A DNA stretch of 11,406 bases from contig JBGTSJ010000047.1 in the NCBI GenBank assembly GCA_041940305.1, positions 1 through 11,406 of the forward strand, written 5' to 3'. The translations under genes were made by a program, and so were the position numbers. The notes below the pieces were generated by a model. It saw only the letters and a program-made list of their open reading frames with translations. It made no database searches and was not told the origin of the DNA. Shown here in pieces: positions 1-5,914 of this stretch (position 1 is its first letter; each line of letters begins with the position of its first letter). The DNA is from JBGTSJ01 sp041940305. GTDB taxonomy: Bacteria > Planctomycetota > Planctomycetia > Planctomycetales > Planctomycetaceae.

Positions 1-42
1 CATCCCTTGCGACTGTTCACCAAACTCGGCTATCGGAACTAA
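1..42 (+). CDS. possible C-terminal tail of a truncated plus-strand gene
   Basis: Frame 1 reads HPLRLFTKLGYRN and then TAA at 40-42. The tail has protein-like composition and ends in a 'lf.klGYR'-type sequence, as seen at the ends of GNAT acetyltransferases among others. The gene would enter from the left edge and converge on the lipoprotein gene that ends at 109. Only 13 residues are visible, so the family cannot be named and the reading frame itself is uncertain. Confidence 0.3.
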   Translation, partial: HPLRLFTKLGYRN

Positions 43-67
43 GCGAAAGCCCTGCTCGCTGCCCCTC

Positions 68-85
68 CGGATCGGCGGAGATCCG
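68..85. terminator. short GC hairpin between convergent gene ends
   Basis: The arms cggatc (68-73) and gatccg (80-85) pair perfectly around a 6-base loop. The hairpin lies 24 bases past the stop codon of the minus-strand lipoprotein gene and 26 bases past the possible plus-strand stop at 42. There is no T-run on either side, so an intrinsic terminator is only a weak suggestion from position. Confidence 0.25.
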
Positions 86-108
86 CTTCCGGCGGGCGGG
101 GGAACTGG

Positions 109-1059
109 TCACTCCGATTGCATCTGCTTTGCCTCGAATTCGGCAATCCAGGTGGCCGGGTCTTCGTTGAAGGCGGCCTGGCAGCCGGTACAGCAGACCC
201 AGTAGCTCTTCCCCTGGTAGCTGACCTGGATTGTCCCGAGGCCGCCGGAGATGACACAGGTCCGCTCGCCGTAGTCTTCGTCGTTGAGCGCGAACGACGT
301 GCCCTCCCGCTGCGTGGCAACCGTCTCGAAGCGGCGGAAGGTGCTGCCGGTTTTGCGGTACAACTCCATCAGGTAGCGGTTGTTTTCCTGATGATTGAAC
401 ACCACCTGCCACTGGTCCTTCGGATCGGCGGGATCGACTTCGGTCAGCTCGAGCTTGTACGTGCGGTGGAGTTTCTTGTCGTCTCCCTGCACGTCTTCGG
501 GCTGCTGGGTGAATTGACCCTCGAACATCCGCTGCGACTGTTCGGCATCGGTGGTCGTGAGGCGAAAGACCTGTGCAACGACATCGTAGGTCAGCCGTGC
601 TTCGCGGAAGTACGGCCCCTCAGAGGACTTCATGACCATCGCGGGCTGGTCGCGGTTGGTCTGGAAGTCCCAGACCCACTCCGGCTGGTCGATGCCCTTG
701 AAGTCTCCAATCTCGCGCTGGGTGATGCCGCGCCAGGTGCCGAGCATGATCTGCACGGGCATCATTGCCGAGAGCAGCGCTTCGCGGTTGGCGGCCTGAT
801 CCGACTCGGCGGGCGATGCAGTGGCGGCGGACTGCGGCGATGCCGGCGAAGAGATCGAGGGGGCATCGTCCCCGAGGTAGATCGGCTCAAAGGAAGCCGC
901 GGTTTCCACAGGCGCCGCTGTTGCGGGATCGTTCGAGGGAACCGGAGCATCCGCGGTGTTTGCGGGGGCCGCCGCTGGAGCGGGCTGCGACGAGGCTCCG
1001 CCGCAGCCGGAGGTGATCAGGAGGGTTCCGACGAGAAGAGTCAGGGAGAAACATCGCAT
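109..1059 (-). CDS. lipoprotein with lipocalin-like domain and C-terminal TRASH/YHS-like cysteine cluster
   Basis: 316 aa. The chosen ATG (1057-1059) starts a classic lipoprotein signal: MRCF, a hydrophobic run, then the lipobox ITSGC with the lipidated Cys at residue 19. The frame stays open upstream to 1200, but that would bury the signal peptide. Residues about 20-90 are an Ala/Pro/Ser linker. Residues about 95-255 hold one domain beginning MLGTWRG, with alternating hydrophobic stretches that suggest a lipocalin-like beta barrel (inference). The C-terminus has C268-X20-C289-C290-X2-C293 followed by AF and DPATW. This matches the TRASH spacing C-X19-22-C-X3-C and resembles YHS domains, which bind or sense metal ions. 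The protein should sit on the periplasmic side of a membrane. It lies 151 bases downstream of a cytochrome-like lipoprotein gene on the same strand. No specific function can be assigned. Confidence 0.82.
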   Translation of the reverse strand: MRCFSLTLLVGTLLITSGCGGASSQPAPAAAPANTADAPVPSNDPATAAPVETAASFEPIYLGDDAPSISSPASPQSAATASPAESDQAANREALLSAMMPVQIMLGTWRGITQREIGDFKGIDQPEWVWDFQTNRDQPAMVMKSSEGPYFREARLTYDVVAQVFRLTTTDAEQSQRMFEGQFTQQPEDVQGDDKKLHRTYKLELTEVDPADPKDQWQVVFNHQENNRYLMELYRKTGSTFRRFETVATQREGTSFALNDEDYGERTCVISGGLGTIQVSYQGKSYWVCCTGCQAAFNEDPATWIAEFEAKQMQSE

Positions 1060-1145
1060 GGCTTGCGAACCGCCAAAGGAGTACCTGGTTTGGCCGGGGA
1101 ACTGCTCCAAGAACGAGATTGATTGTGGGACGCGTGCCTCCATCC

Positions 1146-1164
1146 AGCCCCATCGGGCCGGGCG
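1146..1164. repeat. short intergenic repeat, deleted copy of the core at 8697-8720
   Basis: The 19 bases agccccatcgggccgggcg match 8697-8720 exactly except that the 5 bases ggccc found after agcccc in that copy are absent. The deletion removes most of the left arm of the hairpin present in the other copy. It lies in the 151-base gap between the two lipoprotein genes. Two copies of one GC-rich motif in two gaps of one window suggest a dispersed intergenic repeat family, although GC bias alone makes shorter matches likely. Confidence 0.45.
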
Positions 1165-1210
1165 ACGCTGAGCGCTCCCCAATCGTCTGCGGCGCATCAC
1201 CGCTGCTCAC

Positions 1211-2326
1211 TCAAAACCCCGAGTCCGTCGACTTGTACTGCGTATGGCAGGGGTTGCAGGTGTTGTCCACCTGGTTGCGGGCCGTTTCAAACGCGGCGTA
1301 GTCTCCGGTGTTGGCCGCCTGCACCAGTCCGTGGCACCCTGCGACAAACTCGCGGACGAACTCCCGATAACCCTCGTCGCTGGCCGACTCATAGTTTTCA
1401 TCCGTGATGAACGTCGCCAGCGTCGCGAGCACGCCCGCCTCACGAATCAACCGCTCCTTGAACTCGGCCAGCCGGCTCTCCGTGTTGATGTCCGCCCGGA
1501 TCCAGCTGAAGCTGGAATCGATCCGCTTCATGATGTGGGCCCGGTCGCCGATGTCGCTGAGCACCGGGTCCACTTCAATCTCGTCATCCGGAGCGGGACC
1601 GCCGTTGAGAATCGTCGTCAGCTTCTCAAACGGCTCTTTCGTATTGTCAAATGGTCCGCGGCCGGTGTTCCCCGCGCTCAAATACACGTCGTAGGCCAGG
1701 CTGCGGACGTGCCCTGCTTTGTCCTTCCAGTTGACATCGCCCGGATGCCGCTCAATCACCGCCGCGATGGTCGCCAGGATGTTCCCGTCCGTAACGATCG
1801 ACTCCGTATTGGCGTTATACGTCGCCACAGTTTGCAGATTAGCAGTCAGTCGGTTGCGCAGTTCCTTCGTCTCCTCGTTGAGCACTTCAATCGGAGCGGC
1901 GGCCGCCCAGTCCGGCCCGTCCCCCGCAGAAGCCTCCGTCGGTTCGGCGATCGTTTCAGGCGCCGCATTCTCGGTCGTCGAGTTGGCCGCGACCGTTTCC
2001 GCCGGCATTTCCTGGTCGGAGTTGGGCATTGGCGCCTGGCCGACGGGCGTCGTGTCACGGTAGACGTCCAGCGGCCGATCAAAGAACACGTCATACGGCA
2101 CGTCGCCGATCCACTGCGTCCGCGGATCGCGTGTTGCTGTCGAAACCACAGCGCTGGGCTGGCCGTCGGCCGGTGCTGGAGTCTCCACAGCCGATGGAGT
2201 CGTCACGGTCCCCTGCGTATCGGATGAGGGCGAAGTCAAACCCGAATTGCATCCCGGCAGACCGGCGACCGCGAGGATCATCAGCGAGGCGGCGAATGCG
2301 GCTGCGTTGACGCGATACAGACCCAT
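1211..2326 (-). CDS. cytochrome c'/c556-like lipoprotein with one C-terminal haem c site
   Basis: 371 aa. The N-terminus MGLYRVNAAAFAASLMILAV leads to the lipobox LPGC (Cys26), so this is a predicted lipoprotein on the periplasmic side. Residues about 27-140 are Thr/Ala/Pro-rich linker. Residues about 145-365 look mostly helical. The last residues hold C357-N-P-C-H361, the CXXCH motif for covalent haem c attachment, preceded by a helix of the form FETARNQVDNT. A helical bundle with the haem motif near its C-terminus is the layout of cytochrome c'/c556, though that family is much shorter (about 130-150 aa), so the assignment is by architecture only. GGAG sits 9 bases before the ATG, supporting this start. 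The gene is upstream of the TRASH-containing lipoprotein on the same strand, so the two may act together in electron transfer or metal handling (inference). Its promoter must lie in 2327-2724. Confidence 0.85.
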   Translation of the reverse strand: MGLYRVNAAAFAASLMILAVAGLPGCNSGLTSPSSDTQGTVTTPSAVETPAPADGQPSAVVSTATRDPRTQWIGDVPYDVFFDRPLDVYRDTTPVGQAPMPNSDQEMPAETVAANSTTENAAPETIAEPTEASAGDGPDWAAAAPIEVLNEETKELRNRLTANLQTVATYNANTESIVTDGNILATIAAVIERHPGDVNWKDKAGHVRSLAYDVYLSAGNTGRGPFDNTKEPFEKLTTILNGGPAPDDEIEVDPVLSDIGDRAHIMKRIDSSFSWIRADINTESRLAEFKERLIREAGVLATLATFITDENYESASDEGYREFVREFVAGCHGLVQAANTGDYAAFETARNQVDNTCNPCHTQYKSTDSGF

Positions 2327-2724
2327 TTCTCAAATCTCCAATGTCGGAACACCCGGCCGACAAGTCTGAACCGCACGTCGGTCCAGTCTGCAGACCCTGC
2401 CCCGATCGACGACTGCAATCGGCCTGCACTTCTCAGCGTATCGGGCTCTCCAAGCGGGCGTCAATCGCAGCGCAACGTCGCAGGCGCAGCCCTCTGTGCG
2501 GTCCCTGGAGGAACTGCAAGAACCGGCGAACACCGGGACCACGCCAACGCCTCCGAGCCGGTCCACATCCGCAATACGCCCGCTCACGCGAACATTCGGT
2601 TGTTCGCCGTGTCCGGCGACTGTACGATGCCCGATTCCCGATTGGACCTCCGTGCAGAATCCGGAGAGTCCCGGTACCGCTTGAACGCCCCATTGCCTGT
2701 TTTGCCGTCAAGGTCGCGATCCGT
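2327..2724. other. 398-base gene-free divergent promoter region
   Basis: No convincing gene is seen. The open frame that runs into ilvN from 2341 has an Arg/Pro/Cys-rich composition typical of translated non-coding GC-rich DNA, and no known IlvN carries such an extension. The region must hold the promoters for the leftward cytochrome lipoprotein gene and the rightward ilvN-ilvC unit. I could not find convincing -35/-10 boxes. The one clear structure is the inverted repeat at 2585-2611. No T-box and no branched-chain leader peptide was recognised. Confidence 0.6.
2585..2611. promoter_or_regulatory. inverted repeat upstream of ilvN, possible operator or leader hairpin
   Basis: gcgaaca (2588-2594) and tgttcgc (2601-2607) are perfect inverted repeats around the 6-base loop ttcggt. 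The stem can extend by cac/gtg (2585-2587 with 2609-2611) past one bulged C. It lies 113 bases before the ilvN start. It could be a binding site for a dimeric regulator or a hairpin in the ilvN leader. The half-sites recall LexA boxes, but the 8-base spacing between cgaac and gttcg does not fit the known N4 form. Confidence 0.35.
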
Positions 2725-3243
2725 ATGAGACATGTGCTTTCGGCCCTGGTGATCAACCAGCCCGGCGTCCTGGCGCAGGTCTCCGGCATGCTGGCGTCCC
2801 GCGCCTTCAACATCGACAGCCTCGCCGTCGGAGAGACCGAGAATCCCGAATTGTCCCGTATGACGTTCGTCGTCAGTGGCGACGACCGCGTGCTGGACCA
2901 AGTCCGCAAACAGCTGGAGAAGATTGTCACGATCGTCCGTGTGCTCGACTACTCCAACCAGGAGTTCGTCGAGCGCGACCTGATGCTCATCAAGGTGAAG
3001 ACCGAGCGGGGCCAGCGCAGCGAGATCAAGGAACTCGTGGACATCTTCCGCGGCCGGATCGTCGACGTCTCATCGGGCCACGTGATGATCGAGATCTCCG
3101 GCCAGGAGCGGAAGATTGAGGCTTTCATCGAGGCCATGCGCCCGTTCGGAATCCTCGAGATGGTCCGAACCGGGCGGATCGCCTTGCTCCGCGGCAGTTC
3201 GATGTCCGCCGAAGCGGCCGTCGGCGAGACGATGCACTCATGA
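2725..3243 (+). CDS. ilvN: acetolactate synthase small (regulatory) subunit
   Basis: 172 aa, the usual size for the IlvN/IlvH family. This subunit binds the catalytic IlvB subunit, activates it and gives it valine feedback inhibition in the first common step of valine, leucine and isoleucine synthesis. The N-terminal ACT domain (about residues 3-75) shows LVINQPGVLAQVSGMLASRAFNIDSL, including N11, G14 and N29 at positions used for valine binding in characterised homologues. LTV-like SLAVGETENPELSRMTFVV follows, and a C-terminal IlvN domain spans about 80-160. The ATG at 2725 was chosen because homologues begin just before HVLS; aaggt at 2710-2714 is a plausible ribosome binding site. The catalytic subunit gene ilvB is not in the window. 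ilvC follows 80 bases later on the same strand, so the two are probably co-transcribed. Confidence 0.96.
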   Translation: MRHVLSALVINQPGVLAQVSGMLASRAFNIDSLAVGETENPELSRMTFVVSGDDRVLDQVRKQLEKIVTIVRVLDYSNQEFVERDLMLIKVKTERGQRSEIKELVDIFRGRIVDVSSGHVMIEISGQERKIEAFIEAMRPFGILEMVRTGRIALLRGSSMSAEAAVGETMHS

Positions 3244-3249
3244 ATCCAG

Positions 3250-3279
3250 CCGGAGCCGGCCGTCACAGGGCGGCTCCGG
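3250..3279 (+). promoter_or_regulatory. strong hairpin in the ilvN-ilvC gap
   Basis: ccggagccg (3250-3258) and cggctccgg (3271-3279) form a perfect 9-bp stem. Past a G:G mismatch, two more C:G pairs close a 6-base loop. It begins 6 bases after the ilvN stop codon and ends 44 bases before the ilvC start. No T-run follows, so a full terminator is unlikely. More plausible roles are partial attenuation, an mRNA end or processing point, or protection of the upstream message, letting ilvN and ilvC be expressed at different levels (inference). Confidence 0.5.
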
Positions 3280-3323
3280 ATCGAACTCGTATTCTCACTC
3301 GAATCTCAGAACAGCACGTAACC

Positions 3324-4328
3324 ATGCCAGTCACCATTTACTACGACGACGACGCGGACCTGTCCCTGCTCAAAGGAAAGAAGATCGCCATCATTGGCTA
3401 CGGCAGCCAGGGACACGCCCAGGCGCAGAACCTGCGGGACAGCGGCTGCGACGTCATCGTCGGCCAGCGAAAAGGGGGCAAGAACTACGACCTGGCCGTC
3501 GAGCACGGATTCAAGCCGATGTCCGCCGCGGACGCTGCAGCGGCGGGAGATCTGGTCAATATTCTTCTCCCGGACGAGCTTCAGGCCGACGTCTACAAAG
3601 GTGAGATCCAGCCGAACCTCAAGCCCGGCAATGTGCTGATGTGCTCGCACGGCTTTAACATCCACTTCGGCCAGGTGACGCCGCCGGAAGGGGTTGATGC
3701 CGCACTGGTGGCGCCCAAAGGCCCGGGCCATCTTGTCCGAAGCGAGTACGTCAAGGGGGGCGGCGTCCCCTCGCTCATCGCCATGTACCCCGGCTCATCG
3801 GAGCAGTCCAAGCAGCTCGCCCTCGCCTACGCTAAGGGCATCGGCGGAACGCGCGGCGGAGTCATCGAAACCACCTTCGCCGAAGAGACCGAGACCGACC
3901 TGTTCGGCGAGCAGGTGGTCCTCTGCGGCGGCGTCAGCGCCTTGGTGAAGGCCGCTTTCGAGACGCTCACCGAGGCCGGCTACCAGCCCGAGATGGCCTA
4001 TTTCGAGTGCATGCACGAGCTCAAGCTGATCGTCGACCTGTTCTACCAGGGCGGCCTCAACTACATGCGGTACAGCGTCTCCAACACGGCCGAGTTCGGC
4101 GACTACACCCGCGGCCCCCGCATCGTCACTGAAGAGACCAAGGCCGAGATGAAGAAGATTCTCAGCGAGATCCAGCAGGGCCAGTTCGCCCGCGAGTGGA
4201 TCCTGGAGAACAAGGCCAACCAGCCCACCTTCAAGGCCATGCGCCGCCGCGACCGCGAACACCTCCTCGAAAAGGTCGGCCGCGAACTCCGCAGCATGAT
4301 GAGCTGGATCGACGCGAAGGAAGTTTAG
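3324..4328 (+). CDS. ilvC: ketol-acid reductoisomerase (class I, short form)
   Basis: 334 aa, typical of the class I enzyme. It isomerises and reduces 2-acetolactate (or 2-aceto-2-hydroxybutyrate) with Mg2+ and a nicotinamide cofactor, the second common step to valine, leucine and isoleucine. The Rossmann motif is GYGSQGHAQAQNLRDSG (residues 25-41). H109 sits in the conserved CSHGFNIHFG, and APKGPGHLVR follows at 130-139. The metal ligands are in ETETDLFGEQ (D192, E196), and ECMHELKLIVDLFYQGGLNYMRYSVSNTAE carries the C-terminal ligands. The cofactor loop reads QRKGGKNY (48-55), where many relatives have R-x-G-S-x-S. The start at 3324 fits homologues beginning near 'YYDDDADL'. An in-frame ATG at 3240 overlaps the ilvN stop but would add 28 non-conserved residues across the hairpin. 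No clear Shine-Dalgarno site precedes 3324. Confidence 0.97.
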   Translation: MPVTIYYDDDADLSLLKGKKIAIIGYGSQGHAQAQNLRDSGCDVIVGQRKGGKNYDLAVEHGFKPMSAADAAAAGDLVNILLPDELQADVYKGEIQPNLKPGNVLMCSHGFNIHFGQVTPPEGVDAALVAPKGPGHLVRSEYVKGGGVPSLIAMYPGSSEQSKQLALAYAKGIGGTRGGVIETTFAEETETDLFGEQVVLCGGVSALVKAAFETLTEAGYQPEMAYFECMHELKLIVDLFYQGGLNYMRYSVSNTAEFGDYTRGPRIVTEETKAEMKKILSEIQQGQFAREWILENKANQPTFKAMRRRDREHLLEKVGRELRSMMSWIDAKEV

Positions 4329-4378
4329 CGCACTCGACGGTCCGCCGAGCCGAATGTTCTCCGGAGTAGGTCGGTCAT

Positions 4379-4885
4379 ATGAGCCGGGCGTCTCCGAAAG
4401 TGAAACCGCGCGCCCCGCTGGCGATCGGATCCGATCACCTCCGGGACGACGTCGCCGCGTGCGATTTGGGCGACCAGAGTCGCATGTTTTTTGAATCTGT
4501 TGGCCTCTGCTGGAATGCCGTCCGAAAGCATTCGCGGAAGCTTCCCGGCCTGTCGGTCGATGGTGAGTGGTACCAGGGAGGAAAGGGGTCGAGTCCCTGC
4601 TGGAAGCTGACTTTTCTGTTCGAAGGGCGCCGATTCCAGATCGACACGAACCACCACGCCGCGAACTCGCTGTTCTGGGTGGATTCGCCGGGTTGCCCGG
4701 ACCAGGTTCTGCTGCAGGTTCTGAACCACTTTAACGCGTTGACGCCGCTCCGGTTCGACGATCCGCTTCGGCAACCGCCGCCGCCGGTCAAGCTGTTCGG
4801 GGCGACGTTTGCTGTTGTTTTGGGAATTGCGGTGGTTGTCGCATTCATCTTTGTACTGGCGACGACGGCCCGGCAAGCGACTTGA
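4379..4885 (+). CDS. hypothetical tail-anchored membrane protein
   Basis: 168 aa; family not recognised. Residues about 1-130 are soluble and look folded (for example RMFFESVGLCWNAVRKHSRKL and WKLTFLFEGRRF), with aromatic residues and three scattered cysteines (C28, C44, C74 region). A proline run (PPPP, 133-136) leads to one strongly hydrophobic segment at about 139-161 that ends four residues from the positively charged C-terminus. This predicts one C-terminal membrane anchor with the main domain in the cytoplasm. ggagtagg at 4363-4370 is a good ribosome binding site for the ATG at 4379, and codon use is GC-rich at third positions like its neighbours. It starts 50 bases after ilvC, so read-through is possible, but nothing ties its job to that pathway. 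Confidence 0.68.
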   Translation: MSRASPKVKPRAPLAIGSDHLRDDVAACDLGDQSRMFFESVGLCWNAVRKHSRKLPGLSVDGEWYQGGKGSSPCWKLTFLFEGRRFQIDTNHHAANSLFWVDSPGCPDQVLLQVLNHFNALTPLRFDDPLRQPPPPVKLFGATFAVVLGIAVVVAFIFVLATTARQAT

Positions 4886-4962
4886 TCCTTACGCACCACG
4901 ATTCGAGTTGCCGTTGCCATGGACGAATACCTGCTTCCCCGTTGGTGTGGCTGGTACCTCAT

Positions 4963-4999
4963 GTCTCGAAGAGACGACGAGGCGGTTTCGCCCGCCTTG
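4963..4999. terminator. two adjacent hairpins in the gap before ispD
   Basis: gtctc-gaa-gagac (4963-4975) is followed after two bases by an 8-bp stem (4978-4985 with 4992-4999, one G:T pair) around the loop tttcgc. They sit about 80 bases after the stop of the tail-anchored protein gene. No T-run follows in either direction. They could end transcription of the ilvN-ilvC-4379 unit, belong to a small RNA, or be part of an intergenic repeat. The remainder of the 253-base gap (4886-5138) holds no convincing gene. Confidence 0.3.
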
Positions 5000-5138
5000 A
5001 TGAAGAGTCTTGCCGGTGCGGACCATCGTCCTGCCGGAAGACGTTCCGCTGCGGTCCTCTTGAACTCAAGTCCCGTCCCCGAGAGGATGACTGTTTCGCA
5101 CTCGTCTATCTCGTGCATTTGAGAACCGACTAGTTGTC

Positions 5139-5873
5139 ATGCCCAAATTCGCCGTCATTCTCCCTGCCGCCGGCAGGAGCACGCGCTTTGGCGAGGCCCG
5201 CCGAAAGAAGCCCTTCGTGGAACTGCAAGGACGCCCCGTCTGGGTCAGGGCGGCCGAACTGTTTGCCAACCGCGACGACGTCGTGCAGACGCTCATCGTC
5301 GTCGCGCCGGACGACATCGACTTCTTCAAGGAAAAATTTCAGGCAAACCTGGCTTTCATGGCGGTCGAAATTGTGGCCGGAGGAAAGGAGCGGGCCGACT
5401 CGGTCAGGAACGCACTCGCCCGTGTGCGGGCCGATGTCGACTTCGTCGCCGTCCACGACGCCGCCCGCCCGCTGCTGGTGAAGAAATGGATCGACACCCT
5501 GTTCGTCGCGGCCGAGGATCACGGGGCCGCCGTTCCGGCGGCGCCGATCTCCAGCACCATCAAGCGCGTCGACAACGGAAAGATTTCGGAAACCGTGCCG
5601 CGGCGGAACCTCTGGGCCGCCCAGACGCCGCAGGTCTTCCGACGTCAACTCCTGCTCGACGCTTACGCGAAATGGGACGGCAGCGAAGCGACCGACGAAG
5701 CCCAACTCGTGGAACAACTGGGCCACCCAGTCGCCGTCGTGGAGGGATCTCCCATGAACATCAAGATCACCACGCAGGAGGACTTCAAAATGGCCGAGGC
5801 ACTGCTCGGCGCCCTGCCGAAGGAGCGTCCGCTCGGAGCATTGCATCCCTTCGCCGATGACCGGTTCCTCTAA
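5139..5873 (+). CDS. ispD: 2-C-methyl-D-erythritol 4-phosphate cytidylyltransferase
   Basis: 244 aa, close to the E. coli enzyme (236 aa). It joins CTP and MEP to give CDP-methylerythritol and pyrophosphate, the third step of the MEP isoprenoid pathway, in the cytoplasm. The nucleotide-binding loop is PAAGRSTRFG (9-18), followed by KKPF (23-26). GGKERADSVRNAL (81-93) and VHDAARP (105-111) are family signatures. T140 in SSTIKRV, RRNLWAAQTPQVF (155-167) and NIKITTQEDF (207-216, with K209 matching the catalytic second lysine) complete the active site. IspD proteins are dimers. The start at 5139 leaves only three residues before the first beta strand, as in homologues; the ribosome binding site is weak. 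The gene converges with pckA, with 41 bases between the stop codons. Confidence 0.95.
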   Translation: MPKFAVILPAAGRSTRFGEARRKKPFVELQGRPVWVRAAELFANRDDVVQTLIVVAPDDIDFFKEKFQANLAFMAVEIVAGGKERADSVRNALARVRADVDFVAVHDAARPLLVKKWIDTLFVAAEDHGAAVPAAPISSTIKRVDNGKISETVPRRNLWAAQTPQVFRRQLLLDAYAKWDGSEATDEAQLVEQLGHPVAVVEGSPMNIKITTQEDFKMAEALLGALPKERPLGALHPFADDRFL

Positions 5874-5888
5874 CGCCACCCTCCCGAG

Positions 5889-5909
5889 CGGCAGGGTTTA
5901 CCCCCGCCG
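5889..5909. terminator. possible bidirectional terminator hairpin between ispD and pckA
   Basis: Between the convergent stop codons, cggc-a-ggg and ccc-cc-gccg pair around the loop ttta (4 bp, a small internal loop, then 3 bp). Position favours a terminator serving both genes, but there is no T-run and the stem is interrupted. An alternative 5-bp stem (accct/agggt) overlaps the same bases. Confidence 0.3.
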
Positions 5910-5914
5910 GAGCC

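Noticed and set aside
118..1122. Long plus-strand open frame antisense to the TRASH lipoprotein gene
   Set aside because: The opposite strand has a lipobox, a folded domain and a conserved cysteine motif. This frame is Gly/Arg-rich with no domain and arises from GC bias.
2588..2607. LexA (SOS) box upstream of ilvN
   Set aside because: The half-sites cgaac and gttcg are 8 bases apart rather than 4, and ilvN is not a damage-response gene.
2341..2724. In-frame extension of ilvN to an ATG at 2341
   Set aside because: It adds 128 Arg/Pro-rich residues with no family similarity; the standard IlvN N-terminus begins at 2725.
3240..3323. ATG at 3240 overlapping the ilvN stop as the ilvC start
   Set aside because: It would translate through the hairpin and add 28 non-conserved residues; the 3324 start matches the family.
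4435..5118. Minus-strand open frame across the tail-anchored protein gene and the following gap
   Set aside because: No signal peptide, domain or plausible composition. The plus-strand gene has a good ribosome binding site and a membrane anchor.
4919..5122. 67-codon plus-strand frame before ispD
   Set aside because: No ribosome binding site, no recognisable domain, and it runs through the paired hairpins.
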